Source of the DNA: a bacterium
GTDB taxonomy: Bacteria > JAHJDO01
Direction of reading: 5' to 3'
Length of the DNA stretch: 18,959 nucleotides
Assembly (NCBI GenBank): GCA_023129655.1
Contig: JAGMBN010000015.1
Coordinates: forward strand, 1 to 18,959
Shown: positions 6,865-14,504 of the stretch, piece by piece
Position numbering within the stretch: position 1 is the stretch's first letter
Layout of the letters: each line of letters begins with the position of its first letter
The notes under the pieces: model-generated
What the model saw: the letters and a program-made list of their open reading frames with translations, nothing else
Told to the model about the DNA's origin: nothing
The model's database searches: none
Made by a program: the position numbers and the translations under genes

Positions 6865-7839
6865 TCACCAATATTTTGATTTATTCTTTTTATAATATTC
6901 TATTGTCTTTTTTAATCCTTCCTCCAAATTTATTTTTGGTTCCCATCCTACAACCTTTTTAATTTTACTAATATCCGAATAATAATCTCCAGGCTCCTGA
7001 GCTGCACGTTCCGGGCTAAATGGAGCAAATTTCCAGTTATTGCTTTTTGTAATATCAGTGATGGTTTTGGCTAATTCCAAAAAACTGGAAGGTTTATCAC
7101 TTCCTATATTAAAGACTTCTCCATAAGCAGTTTCACACTTAGCGCACATAAGTATTGCATTAACCATATCTTCTACATAAAGAAAATCCCTTAGAATTGA
7201 GCCGTCTCCAAATACCTCTATTGTTTCATTGTCTATTGCTAAACGAATAAACCAATTTACTACTCCAAAGCGGCTATGCATCATTTGCGCTCTTTCGCCA
7301 TAAATATTACTCAATCTTAGAGTTAAAGAACGCACATTCTGATTATCATTATAAATTTTAAAGAGCTTCTGAGCTGTTAAACTTGAAAGCTCATAGATGC
7401 CTTTTGGATTCATTGGCACATCTTCACTAACTGGTAATTGTTTTACTTTTCCATATTCACCGCGCGTTCCGGTATAAATTAGTTTTACATCTCTGTTAAA
7501 ATTCTTGCACGCTTCCAAAAGCACAGCTGAACCTTTAATGTTTATGTCTATATCCAGGAATGGATTCGTAAGACTCAAAACATGATCATTCTGCCCTGCA
7601 AGATGAAAAATATAATCTTTATTTCTAACAATATAGTTCATGCTGTTTTTATCTCTTATGTCACTAAAGTTAATGTTAATGTTATTCTTAATTGCTTCTA
7701 TGTTGAACAGATTTCCACCATGCCCATTAATCATTGCATCTAATAATGTAACCTTTGCGCCTAATTTAAGTAGTTTTATTGCCAGATTACTTCCTATAAA
7801 GCCTAATCCGCCAGTGATAAGAACCTTTTTATCTCGCAC
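6865..7839 (-). CDS. NAD-dependent epimerase/dehydratase (extended SDR) with altered active site
   Basis: 324 residues from the GTG at 7837-7839. A Rossmann fold begins at once: VLITGGLGFIGSNLA with GGLGFIG at 10-16. NAD-sugar epimerase landmarks follow: HLAGQNDHV, YTGTRGEYG (122-130, the STSEVYG position), LRLSNIYGER, RDFLYVEDMV (217-226) and GEVFNIGS. The usual YxxxK pair is Y149-ELS-S153, with serine in place of the catalytic lysine. Family members epimerise or dehydrate nucleotide sugars; without the lysine this one may do a different step or use the residue differently. A longer frame reaches ATG at 7890, but that start has no ribosome site, overlaps the previous gene by 62 bases and adds 17 residues before the fold. 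GTG has AGGGAGA eight bases upstream and overlaps the previous gene by 11 bases. Confidence 0.85.
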   Translation of the reverse strand: MRDKKVLITGGLGFIGSNLAIKLLKLGAKVTLLDAMINGHGGNLFNIEAIKNNININFSDIRDKNSMNYIVRNKDYIFHLAGQNDHVLSLTNPFLDIDINIKGSAVLLEACKNFNRDVKLIYTGTRGEYGKVKQLPVSEDVPMNPKGIYELSSLTAQKLFKIYNDNQNVRSLTLRLSNIYGERAQMMHSRFGVVNWFIRLAIDNETIEVFGDGSILRDFLYVEDMVNAILMCAKCETAYGEVFNIGSDKPSSFLELAKTITDITKSNNWKFAPFSPERAAQEPGDYYSDISKIKKVVGWEPKINLEEGLKKTIEYYKKNKSKYW

Positions 7840-8785
7840 TTTTAAATTCTCCCTTATAAACTTTACGAATGACAAACTGCGGAGTTTCATTACTGCTCAA
7901 CAGTAAATGCCCAACGTATTCTCCTAAAACTCCCAAAATAAGAAGTTGGACTCCTGAAAAAACCATAACAGCAATAACTAAAGAAGACCAGCCGAGAGGG
8001 GTTTCTGGATATAAAAGTTTTTCAACAATCACAACAATGCTAATAATTATTCCCAAACAACTAAAGAGCAATCCAAGACAGAAACTAATTCGTAACGGTT
8101 TTATAGAAAAATTTATAAACATATTAAACCATAATCTAATCAACTTTTTGAAGGTATACCCGGATTGCCCTTTTTTTCTCTTTTTATGTTGAACTTCAAG
8201 CTTTCCAATATTCCTGGTACATCGCAATGCTAGCCCATCAATATACGGGAAAGGGCCCTTATATTTAATAATTTCTTGGACTACAAATCGGCTAAGACAT
8301 TTAAAACTTGACAAATACAGATTTCCTGGCTTATTCAACATAAGGGTAGCAATCCAATTATTAAACCAGCTTCCTGCATTCCTGAAGCAATTGTGTTGTT
8401 TCTTTTTATAAAAAGTATAAACGATATCATATGGTCCAGTTATAGCTTTCTCAATTAGGAGCGGCACATCCTCAGGAGAATTTTGAAAATCATCGTCCAT
8501 AATCACTACATAATCTCCATTTGCATAGTTTAGCCCTGCCATAACAGCATTATGTTCCCCAAAATTTTTGGAAAGACTAAGAAATGTGATTAATGAAGAA
8601 TATTTCTCAACTAGTTCACAGCAGACTCCGGAACTGTTATCATGACTGCCATCATTTACCAAAATAATTTCATAAATTTTTTTGTATTTCTCCAAGACTT
8701 TAGTTAATTCCTCGACCAAATCAGCAAGACAATGCTGGCTATTGTAAACAGGAATAACTATAGAAACATTTACTCTATTCTCCAT
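7829..8785 (-). CDS. GT2 glycosyltransferase with two C-terminal membrane helices (DPM/ArnC-like)
   Basis: 318 residues from ATG at 8785. The GT-A nucleotide-binding region is VSIVIPVYNSQ (7-17), ILVNDGSHDNS (41-51) and LSLSKNFGEHNAVMAGL. The metal-binding DxD is MDDDFQNSPEDVP (96-108). Two hydrophobic segments follow at about 228-252 and 262-290, the usual layout of dolichyl/undecaprenyl-phosphate sugar transferases. Such enzymes load a sugar onto the lipid carrier at the inner membrane, and the product is then a donor for GT-C enzymes such as the one encoded just upstream. An alternative start is TTG at 8791, which has GGGGGG six bases before it; I prefer ATG, but the choice changes only two residues. 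It overlaps the upstream GT-C gene by 11 bases. Confidence 0.88.
   Translation of the reverse strand: MENRVNVSIVIPVYNSQHCLADLVEELTKVLEKYKKIYEIILVNDGSHDNSSGVCCELVEKYSSLITFLSLSKNFGEHNAVMAGLNYANGDYVVIMDDDFQNSPEDVPLLIEKAITGPYDIVYTFYKKKQHNCFRNAGSWFNNWIATLMLNKPGNLYLSSFKCLSRFVVQEIIKYKGPFPYIDGLALRCTRNIGKLEVQHKKRKKGQSGYTFKKLIRLWFNMFINFSIKPLRISFCLGLLFSCLGIIISIVVIVEKLLYPETPLGWSSLVIAVMVFSGVQLLILGVLGEYVGHLLLSSNETPQFVIRKVYKGEFKSAR
7848..7854 (-). promoter_or_regulatory. Ribosome-binding site deciding the epimerase start
   Basis: AGGGAGA on the minus strand, inside the end of the GT2 gene, lies eight bases before GTG at 7839. It supports that start over the ATG at 7890, which has no comparable site. Confidence 0.6.
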
Positions 8786-10823
8786 TAGCAATCTTTGCCC
8801 CCCTACCTTTTTTTTCTCGCTTATTGTACAAAACCTTAAATAATTCTATCACGTTATTGTCTAATGTATATTTTTTTACTTTAACTAAATTATATGACTT
8901 CATCTTTTTTATGCATTTTGGATATATATCATATTTAGTATCAGCATTTATCATTATCATATATTCTGGCTTGAAACGCTCCATTAGATTAACATTCATT
9001 TTCTGTAAACTTCTCATGCTTTTATCTGCATCCTTCCAGACCCATGGAGAAAAGCTAAATGCTTTTGTCTCCATGCAAAGAGTATCAGCTTCAATACCCA
9101 ATACAGATGTGCCCCTTTTAAAATATCTGTTTAAATCTCTGGATATTTCCAAAAGTTTATATTGAGGTTTAATCAATGGCATTACATCCGTAAATACATT
9201 TGTTAATAAGTAAATCGCAATTCCTGCTGAAAAAGCGGTCTTCATCAAATTTTTATTTCCCTGCATGATAATCTTGCAAATTTTAGAGATAACAAAGATT
9301 AACACTATTCCGATAATTATTACAGACATCATCGCTGTCGTCTGTGGCCCAACGCCGGGATATTCTCCTATATTAACTTTAGATAAAAAGCCAGCAATCA
9401 TTTTTGATAAAAAAGGCATTAAATATGCGCTTATTAGAGGAAGCAGAACTAAATACAAATACCACTTAATTTTAAAATATTCTTTTCCTCTATCAATAAT
9501 GGAAATTAAACCGTAAATACAAATAATACTTATAACTATTATTGTAGTATCTAGCCGTCCTTGAATAGCCATATTGACATTATCAGAACTATCAGATACT
9601 AAATCAAATAATGTAATAACCCTTAAAATTGCAACTCTTATTGTAGGAAGTATTGCTAAAGATGCTATAAAAATAATAATTATTTTTTTGACTTTGGAAT
9701 TTACGGAAATTAAACCAGTTTTTATCAGATCTAAAAATTGCTTATCCCCTATATTTTTAGACAAAAAAGAGGTCAACAACATTGAAATGGGTATAACCAA
9801 TACAATGAATCTCCTGATAGGTATATAATTAGTAATTATAAAAGGAAGGCATGCTAATACAATCCATATTATTGAGTATCGATCAATAGAAGATAATTTT
9901 AAAGAAGATGGCTTATTGGTCCTATTAAGCAAATAAACTATTACACAAAAAATAAAAAGAGGTGTCAGGATTGTAAGGTTGCCAATAATCAATGTGCCTG
10001 GATTAATTGCAAATCGCATAAAATTCATTATAGCCAGACCAGGCATATAAGTTACGTTTTCCGAAAAAAAAGCGCCATTCATTGCTTTCCATTTTTCATA
10101 GTTTGGAAAAACAAAAATAAACAAATATGCTATAAAAGAAAGTATTAATCCTGATGTAAACCAAATTGCAATTCTTATAGGATTTTTTATCATTTTCATT
10201 CTTACTTCATATATAAAAAAGCCCATTATCACTAAGATGTATGCAAGTCCATAGGATTTACTGAGCCAACCACACACTAAACATAAGGCTGATATAAAGT
10301 AATATATTCTGTTATGTTTACCAATTAACCAAAAATATAATGAACAGGTAATAAAAAGGAACATTAAACTTTCGGTGAGACCTGCTCTATTGTAGCTTAC
10401 AACTATATTATTTACTCCACAAATAAATGTTGCAATAATCGCGAATTTTTTATTCTTAGTTATTTCTTTTGCAATGCGATAGACAAATATTAATGTCAGA
10501 CAACCACTCACAGCAGAGACAAGATTAATCTGCCAGAAACCAACCCCAAAAATTTTAAACGATAAATAAGTAAAATATGTATATAAGGGAATGCAGAAAA
10601 TTGGATTAAAATCATCTATTAACCATTTGCCAAACAAAATTTTGTTTCTGGCATTATGAATATAAAATCCAACATCTGAACTTAAAACCCCAATCATATC
10701 TAATTGGCTATCTGCGCCCAATGCAAGCAACCTGATTATCCATAGAAACGCAAAGAGCGCGATAAGTAAAAAGGATGAATTGATTACAGAATTATATTTT
10801 TGTTCTACTTTATTAAGTTCCAT
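8775..10823 (-). CDS. GT-C (PMT/ArnT-like) membrane glycosyltransferase
   Basis: 682 residues, with many hydrophobic segments and a soluble C-terminal part (about 570-682). The first loop after helix 1 carries SSDVGFYIHNARNKILFGKW (D50 in the position of the catalytic acidic residue of GT-C enzymes), then DDFNPIFCIPLYTYF. NRAGLTESLMFLF and WLSKSYGLAYILV match the helix 3-5 region of PMT_2-type proteins. Family members use polyprenyl-phosphate sugars on the periplasmic side to decorate lipid, glycan or protein acceptors. The GT2 gene next in the operon is a plausible supplier of the lipid-linked donor. ATG at 10821-10823 has GAAGG nine bases upstream and overlaps the previous GT4 gene by 11 bases. 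Confidence 0.85.
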   Translation of the reverse strand: MELNKVEQKYNSVINSSFLLIALFAFLWIIRLLALGADSQLDMIGVLSSDVGFYIHNARNKILFGKWLIDDFNPIFCIPLYTYFTYLSFKIFGVGFWQINLVSAVSGCLTLIFVYRIAKEITKNKKFAIIATFICGVNNIVVSYNRAGLTESLMFLFITCSLYFWLIGKHNRIYYFISALCLVCGWLSKSYGLAYILVIMGFFIYEVRMKMIKNPIRIAIWFTSGLILSFIAYLFIFVFPNYEKWKAMNGAFFSENVTYMPGLAIMNFMRFAINPGTLIIGNLTILTPLFIFCVIVYLLNRTNKPSSLKLSSIDRYSIIWIVLACLPFIITNYIPIRRFIVLVIPISMLLTSFLSKNIGDKQFLDLIKTGLISVNSKVKKIIIIFIASLAILPTIRVAILRVITLFDLVSDSSDNVNMAIQGRLDTTIIVISIICIYGLISIIDRGKEYFKIKWYLYLVLLPLISAYLMPFLSKMIAGFLSKVNIGEYPGVGPQTTAMMSVIIIGIVLIFVISKICKIIMQGNKNLMKTAFSAGIAIYLLTNVFTDVMPLIKPQYKLLEISRDLNRYFKRGTSVLGIEADTLCMETKAFSFSPWVWKDADKSMRSLQKMNVNLMERFKPEYMIMINADTKYDIYPKCIKKMKSYNLVKVKKYTLDNNVIELFKVLYNKREKKGRGAKIANGE

Positions 10824-12000
10824 ATTTTTTAGCCTTCATATCAATGACATTTCTGTAAGTATTACAAACTCTTTGCGTAACAACCTGTGTGTTCAGTTCA
10901 TTGGAAATCTTTACGATTGTAGTTTCTTTAACTCCTCTTCCATCTTCTAACATTTTTATTATAGCATGTGCAAGAGCGACTGGAGTGTCTTCCTCTATAA
11001 TGGTAATATCCTCATGGTGTTGGCTAGCCAGTTCAATGCCTCCAGCATTATTAGTTGTAATAACAGGCGTTTCACATAATAATGATTCTAACACCACATT
11101 GGGTCTAGCTTCCAATGTAGATGATAATACATAGACATCTGCAGAAGTATAAAAATCCACCAGTACTTCGTGACTTTTAAAACCTGTAAATATTACATTT
11201 TTCTCTAGATTTAATTTTATAGCTAGTTGTTTTAGTTCCTTGAGCAATGGACCCTCTCCTGTTAATACTAATTTTAAATTAGCGTATTTTTTAATAACAT
11301 ATTGCAAGCTTCTTATTAAAAGATTATGTCCGCTTATTGGTATTAGCCCTTTAACATTTAGCAGTATTTTATCAGCATTAAATTTCTCCTTTAGAAGGTT
11401 CGAACGCTTTCCTCTTTGTAATATAAAGAAATCACTAACCATATTAGGTATCACTTCAGCGGTAACACCCGTATCTTTCAATAACTTATCTGCAAGGCAT
11501 TGACTAACACATATAACCTTATCAACATTGCGAACAATTTTTCTATAAAGATTGAAAAAACTTTTTTTATAATACCAGACATCTGTTCCATGGAAGTTAA
11601 GAATAATAGGTTTTCTCAAGGTCTTGCCAACAAAAAACCCAATCTTTGTAAGATCTGTATATCCGTGTATGTGCACCAAATCCGCAGAAGAGAGTTTTGA
11701 TGCCATTATACTAAAAATTTCCAACAGGGTGAGCAGATGATAATATTTATCCAGTGCCCAGTTTACTTTCTTTGTGTTATATCTTTTACGTTCCTTATTA
11801 AGGCTTGGCATAACCCTATTTTTTACAATGTGTATTTTTGCATTTCTATCTACTTTATTTAGCCTGTATTGGGGAAGCATATCAAAACTAAATATGTTAA
11901 CTTCATTGCCTTTTTTGATTAATTCAGAGGCTAAATTATTACACATGCTTCCTATGCCGCTGGGATTGAATATATGAGGAGTAATGATCGCAATTTTCAT
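10813..12000 (-). CDS. GT4 family glycosyltransferase
   Basis: 395 residues from ATG at 12000. GT-B layout: MKIAIITPHIFNPSGIGSM at the start, LVHIHGYTDLTKIGF and NFHGTDVW in the acceptor domain, VICVSQCLADKL at the domain junction, then the donor domain with LVLTGEGPLL, FTGFKSHEVL and the E-x7-E motif E297-ARPNVVL-E305 followed by TPVITTNNAGG. At the usual 'VGR...KG' site it has VKGLIPISGH, so the diphosphate-binding R and K are both missing. It probably adds one sugar of the repeat unit from a nucleotide donor in the cytoplasm. A frame extension to 12036 is rejected: ATG at 12000 overlaps the TGA of the radical SAM gene as ATGA and opens directly with the first strand of the fold. Confidence 0.9.
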   Translation of the reverse strand: MKIAIITPHIFNPSGIGSMCNNLASELIKKGNEVNIFSFDMLPQYRLNKVDRNAKIHIVKNRVMPSLNKERKRYNTKKVNWALDKYYHLLTLLEIFSIMASKLSSADLVHIHGYTDLTKIGFFVGKTLRKPIILNFHGTDVWYYKKSFFNLYRKIVRNVDKVICVSQCLADKLLKDTGVTAEVIPNMVSDFFILQRGKRSNLLKEKFNADKILLNVKGLIPISGHNLLIRSLQYVIKKYANLKLVLTGEGPLLKELKQLAIKLNLEKNVIFTGFKSHEVLVDFYTSADVYVLSSTLEARPNVVLESLLCETPVITTNNAGGIELASQHHEDITIIEEDTPVALAHAIIKMLEDGRGVKETTIVKISNELNTQVVTQRVCNTYRNVIDMKAKKYGT

Positions 12001-13049
12001 ATAGTTGAGACGTCCAAATATCCATTTTGTTTGCATATATCACATATTGTATGAGTCTTACGTTTATTTTTACCTGAGACTGAATTTCTTGCGCTCAGGT
12101 AATACTTATTATTCCATATTTGTTTAAACGTTGTTTCTTTAATATTTCCAAAAGCATATTTATCTCCATATACTGCACAGCATGGAAACACCTCTCCGCT
12201 GGGACTTATTACAGATGTTCTCCATAATCTATCACAAGCATTTTGTCTAATTCTTGACTTGCTTTTTATATTATATCCCGAATACTTATCGTTTTTTTTA
12301 GGAAGCCAATCTTTGAATTCCTCAATTCTGCATTTTACATCTCTTGTAATCTCCCCTCCCATATCTAAATGAAGTGCAGAGATTAAAATTGAATCGAAGC
12401 CCCTACTTTTATATGTTTTCAAAGCATCATTTACGCCATCTTCGTTATATTTGGTTACGAGGTAGCGCCAAATAAGACTAGGTGTTTTGGTATTTCTTTC
12501 CTTTTTTATCTCTGATATTAATTGTACGTTTTTCATAACTTTCTTAAAATTTCCACCTATATTATATTTCTCATACTCTTTCTCAGTTGAGCCTGCAGCT
12601 GAAACTATTAATCCACTCAATCCGCTGTCTACTATATCTGTAGCATACGGTTCTATATCAAAACTTAAATTAGAGCTAATATCAACTTTTATTCCAGCGT
12701 CAGTAGTATATTTGATCATCTTGGTAATATCTTTATTAAGAAACGGTTCTCCCCAATTATATAAATCTATCTTGTATAAATACTTCCCACACTCATCTAT
12801 AATTTTTTTTAGCGTATCAAAATCCATAAATTTTTTTTCTGCCATTTTATCTTTCCTTCCTGTAGGGCAAAGAGGACACTTTAGATTACATACATTGACA
12901 GGATCTATTGATAAAGAAGTTGGGAATCCATACACTTTTGAATTATGCAAAAAATTTGTCTGTATATAAATCGCCAGAAAATTAATAAATTTCACGAGTG
13001 TGTTTCTTTCATCTGTTAAATGAGTATATACTGCCTTAAATAACTTCAT
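11997..13049 (-). CDS. Radical SAM/SPASM protein in glycosyltransferase operon
   Basis: 350 residues. The 4Fe-4S motif is CNLKCPLC (C54, C58, C61), after SLSIDPVN. YNWGEPFLNKDI (98-109) is the SAM-binding 'GEP' region. The C-terminal SPASM part has C272, C290, C291 (FPCCAVYGD), GNIKETTFKQIWNN and C336-DI-C339. Family members carry auxiliary clusters and act on peptides, proteins or small metabolites. There is no maturation partner or precursor peptide nearby; all neighbours are sugar enzymes, so a sugar or lipid-linked glycan substrate is a fair inference. The gene starts nine bases after the B12-type radical SAM gene and ends with an ATGA overlap with the GT4 gene. Confidence 0.88.
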   Translation of the reverse strand: MKLFKAVYTHLTDERNTLVKFINFLAIYIQTNFLHNSKVYGFPTSLSIDPVNVCNLKCPLCPTGRKDKMAEKKFMDFDTLKKIIDECGKYLYKIDLYNWGEPFLNKDITKMIKYTTDAGIKVDISSNLSFDIEPYATDIVDSGLSGLIVSAAGSTEKEYEKYNIGGNFKKVMKNVQLISEIKKERNTKTPSLIWRYLVTKYNEDGVNDALKTYKSRGFDSILISALHLDMGGEITRDVKCRIEEFKDWLPKKNDKYSGYNIKSKSRIRQNACDRLWRTSVISPSGEVFPCCAVYGDKYAFGNIKETTFKQIWNNKYYLSARNSVSGKNKRKTHTICDICKQNGYLDVSTI

Positions 13050-13058
13050 TTTTTAACT

Positions 13059-14504
13059 CTATTTCTCATCTGTCCAATACCGGTATATTCTGTGTAATCT
13101 CTTTGGATGCTTTAGAAGAATAGACGCTAACAGACGTAATGCCTTAATTGTTCGAAACAGATTATATCTTATATAATTAACATTATTATTCGGCATCACT
13201 ATGTTAGTTTGTATGTCATTCAACATATTTAGTAACTTACTGCTGGAGATATTGGTAAAATTCTGCTTCGTATTATCATTAATGTATATGTCCCAATCCC
13301 TTAAAATCATTTTCTTGCTCTCCAGTTCCTCAAAAACCTTTGTTGCAGGAAGTGGAATGAGCTTATACACTGAGATATGGTTTGGCTTTACAGCATGTAA
13401 AAACTTCATACTTTCCTTAATATCCTGCTCTGTTTCTCCTATAGTGCCAACTATTATATTAGCAAGAAAACGAATACCAGCCTGTTTAGTCATCCTGGCA
13501 GCTCTGTAGTTTTGCTCTACAGTTGTTTTTTTGTTTAACTTGTCCAACACGCGTTGAGAGCCTGATTCAAAACCATACTCAATCTGAACACAGCCTGCTC
13601 TTTTCATTATGCCTAACAAGTTTTCTGTAATAACATTCACTTTAGCCTGAGCACACCATTTGAGCCTTTTATGTAAATTCTTCTTTATCATCAACTCCAA
13701 AATTTCATACGCTCTTTTTTCATTATTTAAAAACATATCATCTGTAAAATAAACCCCTTCTACTTTATAATCTATAACAAGTTGTTCAAGTTCTGATAGA
13801 ACACGCTCTGGCGAAAGATATCTTACTTTTTTGCCAAAGACTTTACTTCCTGCACAAAACGTGCATTTAAAAGGACATCCTCTTGTGGTCATTACTGAAG
13901 TTGCTCTTAGCTGATAGCCTCTTATAACATTTGATGCTCTTTGAGTATAATATCCCATATCAAGAAGATGCCTTGCAGGGAACGGCAATAAATCAAGATC
14001 TCCTATAGGGTCCCTATCAGAGTTGGAAACTATCATGTCATTATTCCTATAAGATACGCCTTTTATGCTATTAAGCGATTGTCTGTCTGCCAGATCACAC
14101 ATTGTATATTCTCCCTCTCCCCTGACAGTAATGTCTATTGATTCGCATTCTTCAAGAATTTCTTCAGGAAATATAGATGCATGATTCCCACCAAGAACAA
14201 TCTTGATATCAGGAAAAAGTTTTTTTACCAGTCTTGATGTACGATATGCCGGATTTATTAATGCGGTTGTTGCCGTGATTCCAACAAGATCAGGCTTTAT
14301 CTCTTTTAATAAACATGTTTCTTCGTCTATTGTCTTTCGAATGTTATTTTTATGCTTATGGAATATTATTTCTTCGTCTACAAGATGTACAATATGACCT
14401 TTTTTTTCAAGAACAGCTCCGATATATGCAATGCCCAAAGGAGGCCATATTCCATTCCCCCATTTGGGATTTTCACTTGTTGGATATATTAGGCAAATAT
14501 TCAT
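13059..14504 (-). CDS. B12-binding-type radical SAM protein
   Basis: 481 residues. Residues 1-145 form a B12-binding-like Rossmann domain: ICLIYPTS, PPLGIAYIGAVLEKKGH, PDLVGITATTALI, VLGGNHASIFPEEIL and ITVRGEGEYT. I do not see the DxHxxG cobalt-ligating motif, as is common in this class. The radical SAM core (about 200-420) has GCPFKCTFC (C210, C214, C217), VYFTDDMFLNN, EYGFESGSQRVLDKLNK and ANIIVGTIGETEQDI. The rest is helical and of no recognised family. Members include methyltransferases acting on unreactive carbons or phosphorus, ring-forming enzymes, and many unknowns. C-methylation or rearrangement of a sugar or lipid carrier fits the operon but is not shown. It overlaps the GT4-GT2 gene by ATGA and lies nine bases before the SPASM gene. 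Confidence 0.88.
   Translation of the reverse strand: MNICLIYPTSENPKWGNGIWPPLGIAYIGAVLEKKGHIVHLVDEEIIFHKHKNNIRKTIDEETCLLKEIKPDLVGITATTALINPAYRTSRLVKKLFPDIKIVLGGNHASIFPEEILEECESIDITVRGEGEYTMCDLADRQSLNSIKGVSYRNNDMIVSNSDRDPIGDLDLLPFPARHLLDMGYYTQRASNVIRGYQLRATSVMTTRGCPFKCTFCAGSKVFGKKVRYLSPERVLSELEQLVIDYKVEGVYFTDDMFLNNEKRAYEILELMIKKNLHKRLKWCAQAKVNVITENLLGIMKRAGCVQIEYGFESGSQRVLDKLNKKTTVEQNYRAARMTKQAGIRFLANIIVGTIGETEQDIKESMKFLHAVKPNHISVYKLIPLPATKVFEELESKKMILRDWDIYINDNTKQNFTNISSSKLLNMLNDIQTNIVMPNNNVNYIRYNLFRTIKALRLLASILLKHPKRLHRIYRYWTDEK

Noticed and set aside
7840..7890. Longer N-terminus for the epimerase from ATG at 7890
   Set aside because: It overlaps the GT2 gene by 62 bases, has no Shine-Dalgarno sequence and adds 17 residues before the Rossmann fold. 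The GTG at 7839 has a good site.
12001..12036. Longer N-terminus for the GT4 gene ending at 10813
   Set aside because: The ATG at 12000 forms a classic ATGA overlap and begins exactly at the first beta strand (MKIAIIT).
12487..12969. 160-codon open frame on the plus strand
   Set aside because: It lies wholly opposite the radical SAM/SPASM gene, whose motifs and operon position are clear. It has no ribosome site and no recognisable domain.
11997..14504. RiPP (modified peptide) biosynthesis cluster
   Set aside because: No short precursor-peptide frame with a ribosome site, no RRE-type partner, peptidase or peptide transporter is visible near the radical SAM genes; all neighbours are sugar enzymes.
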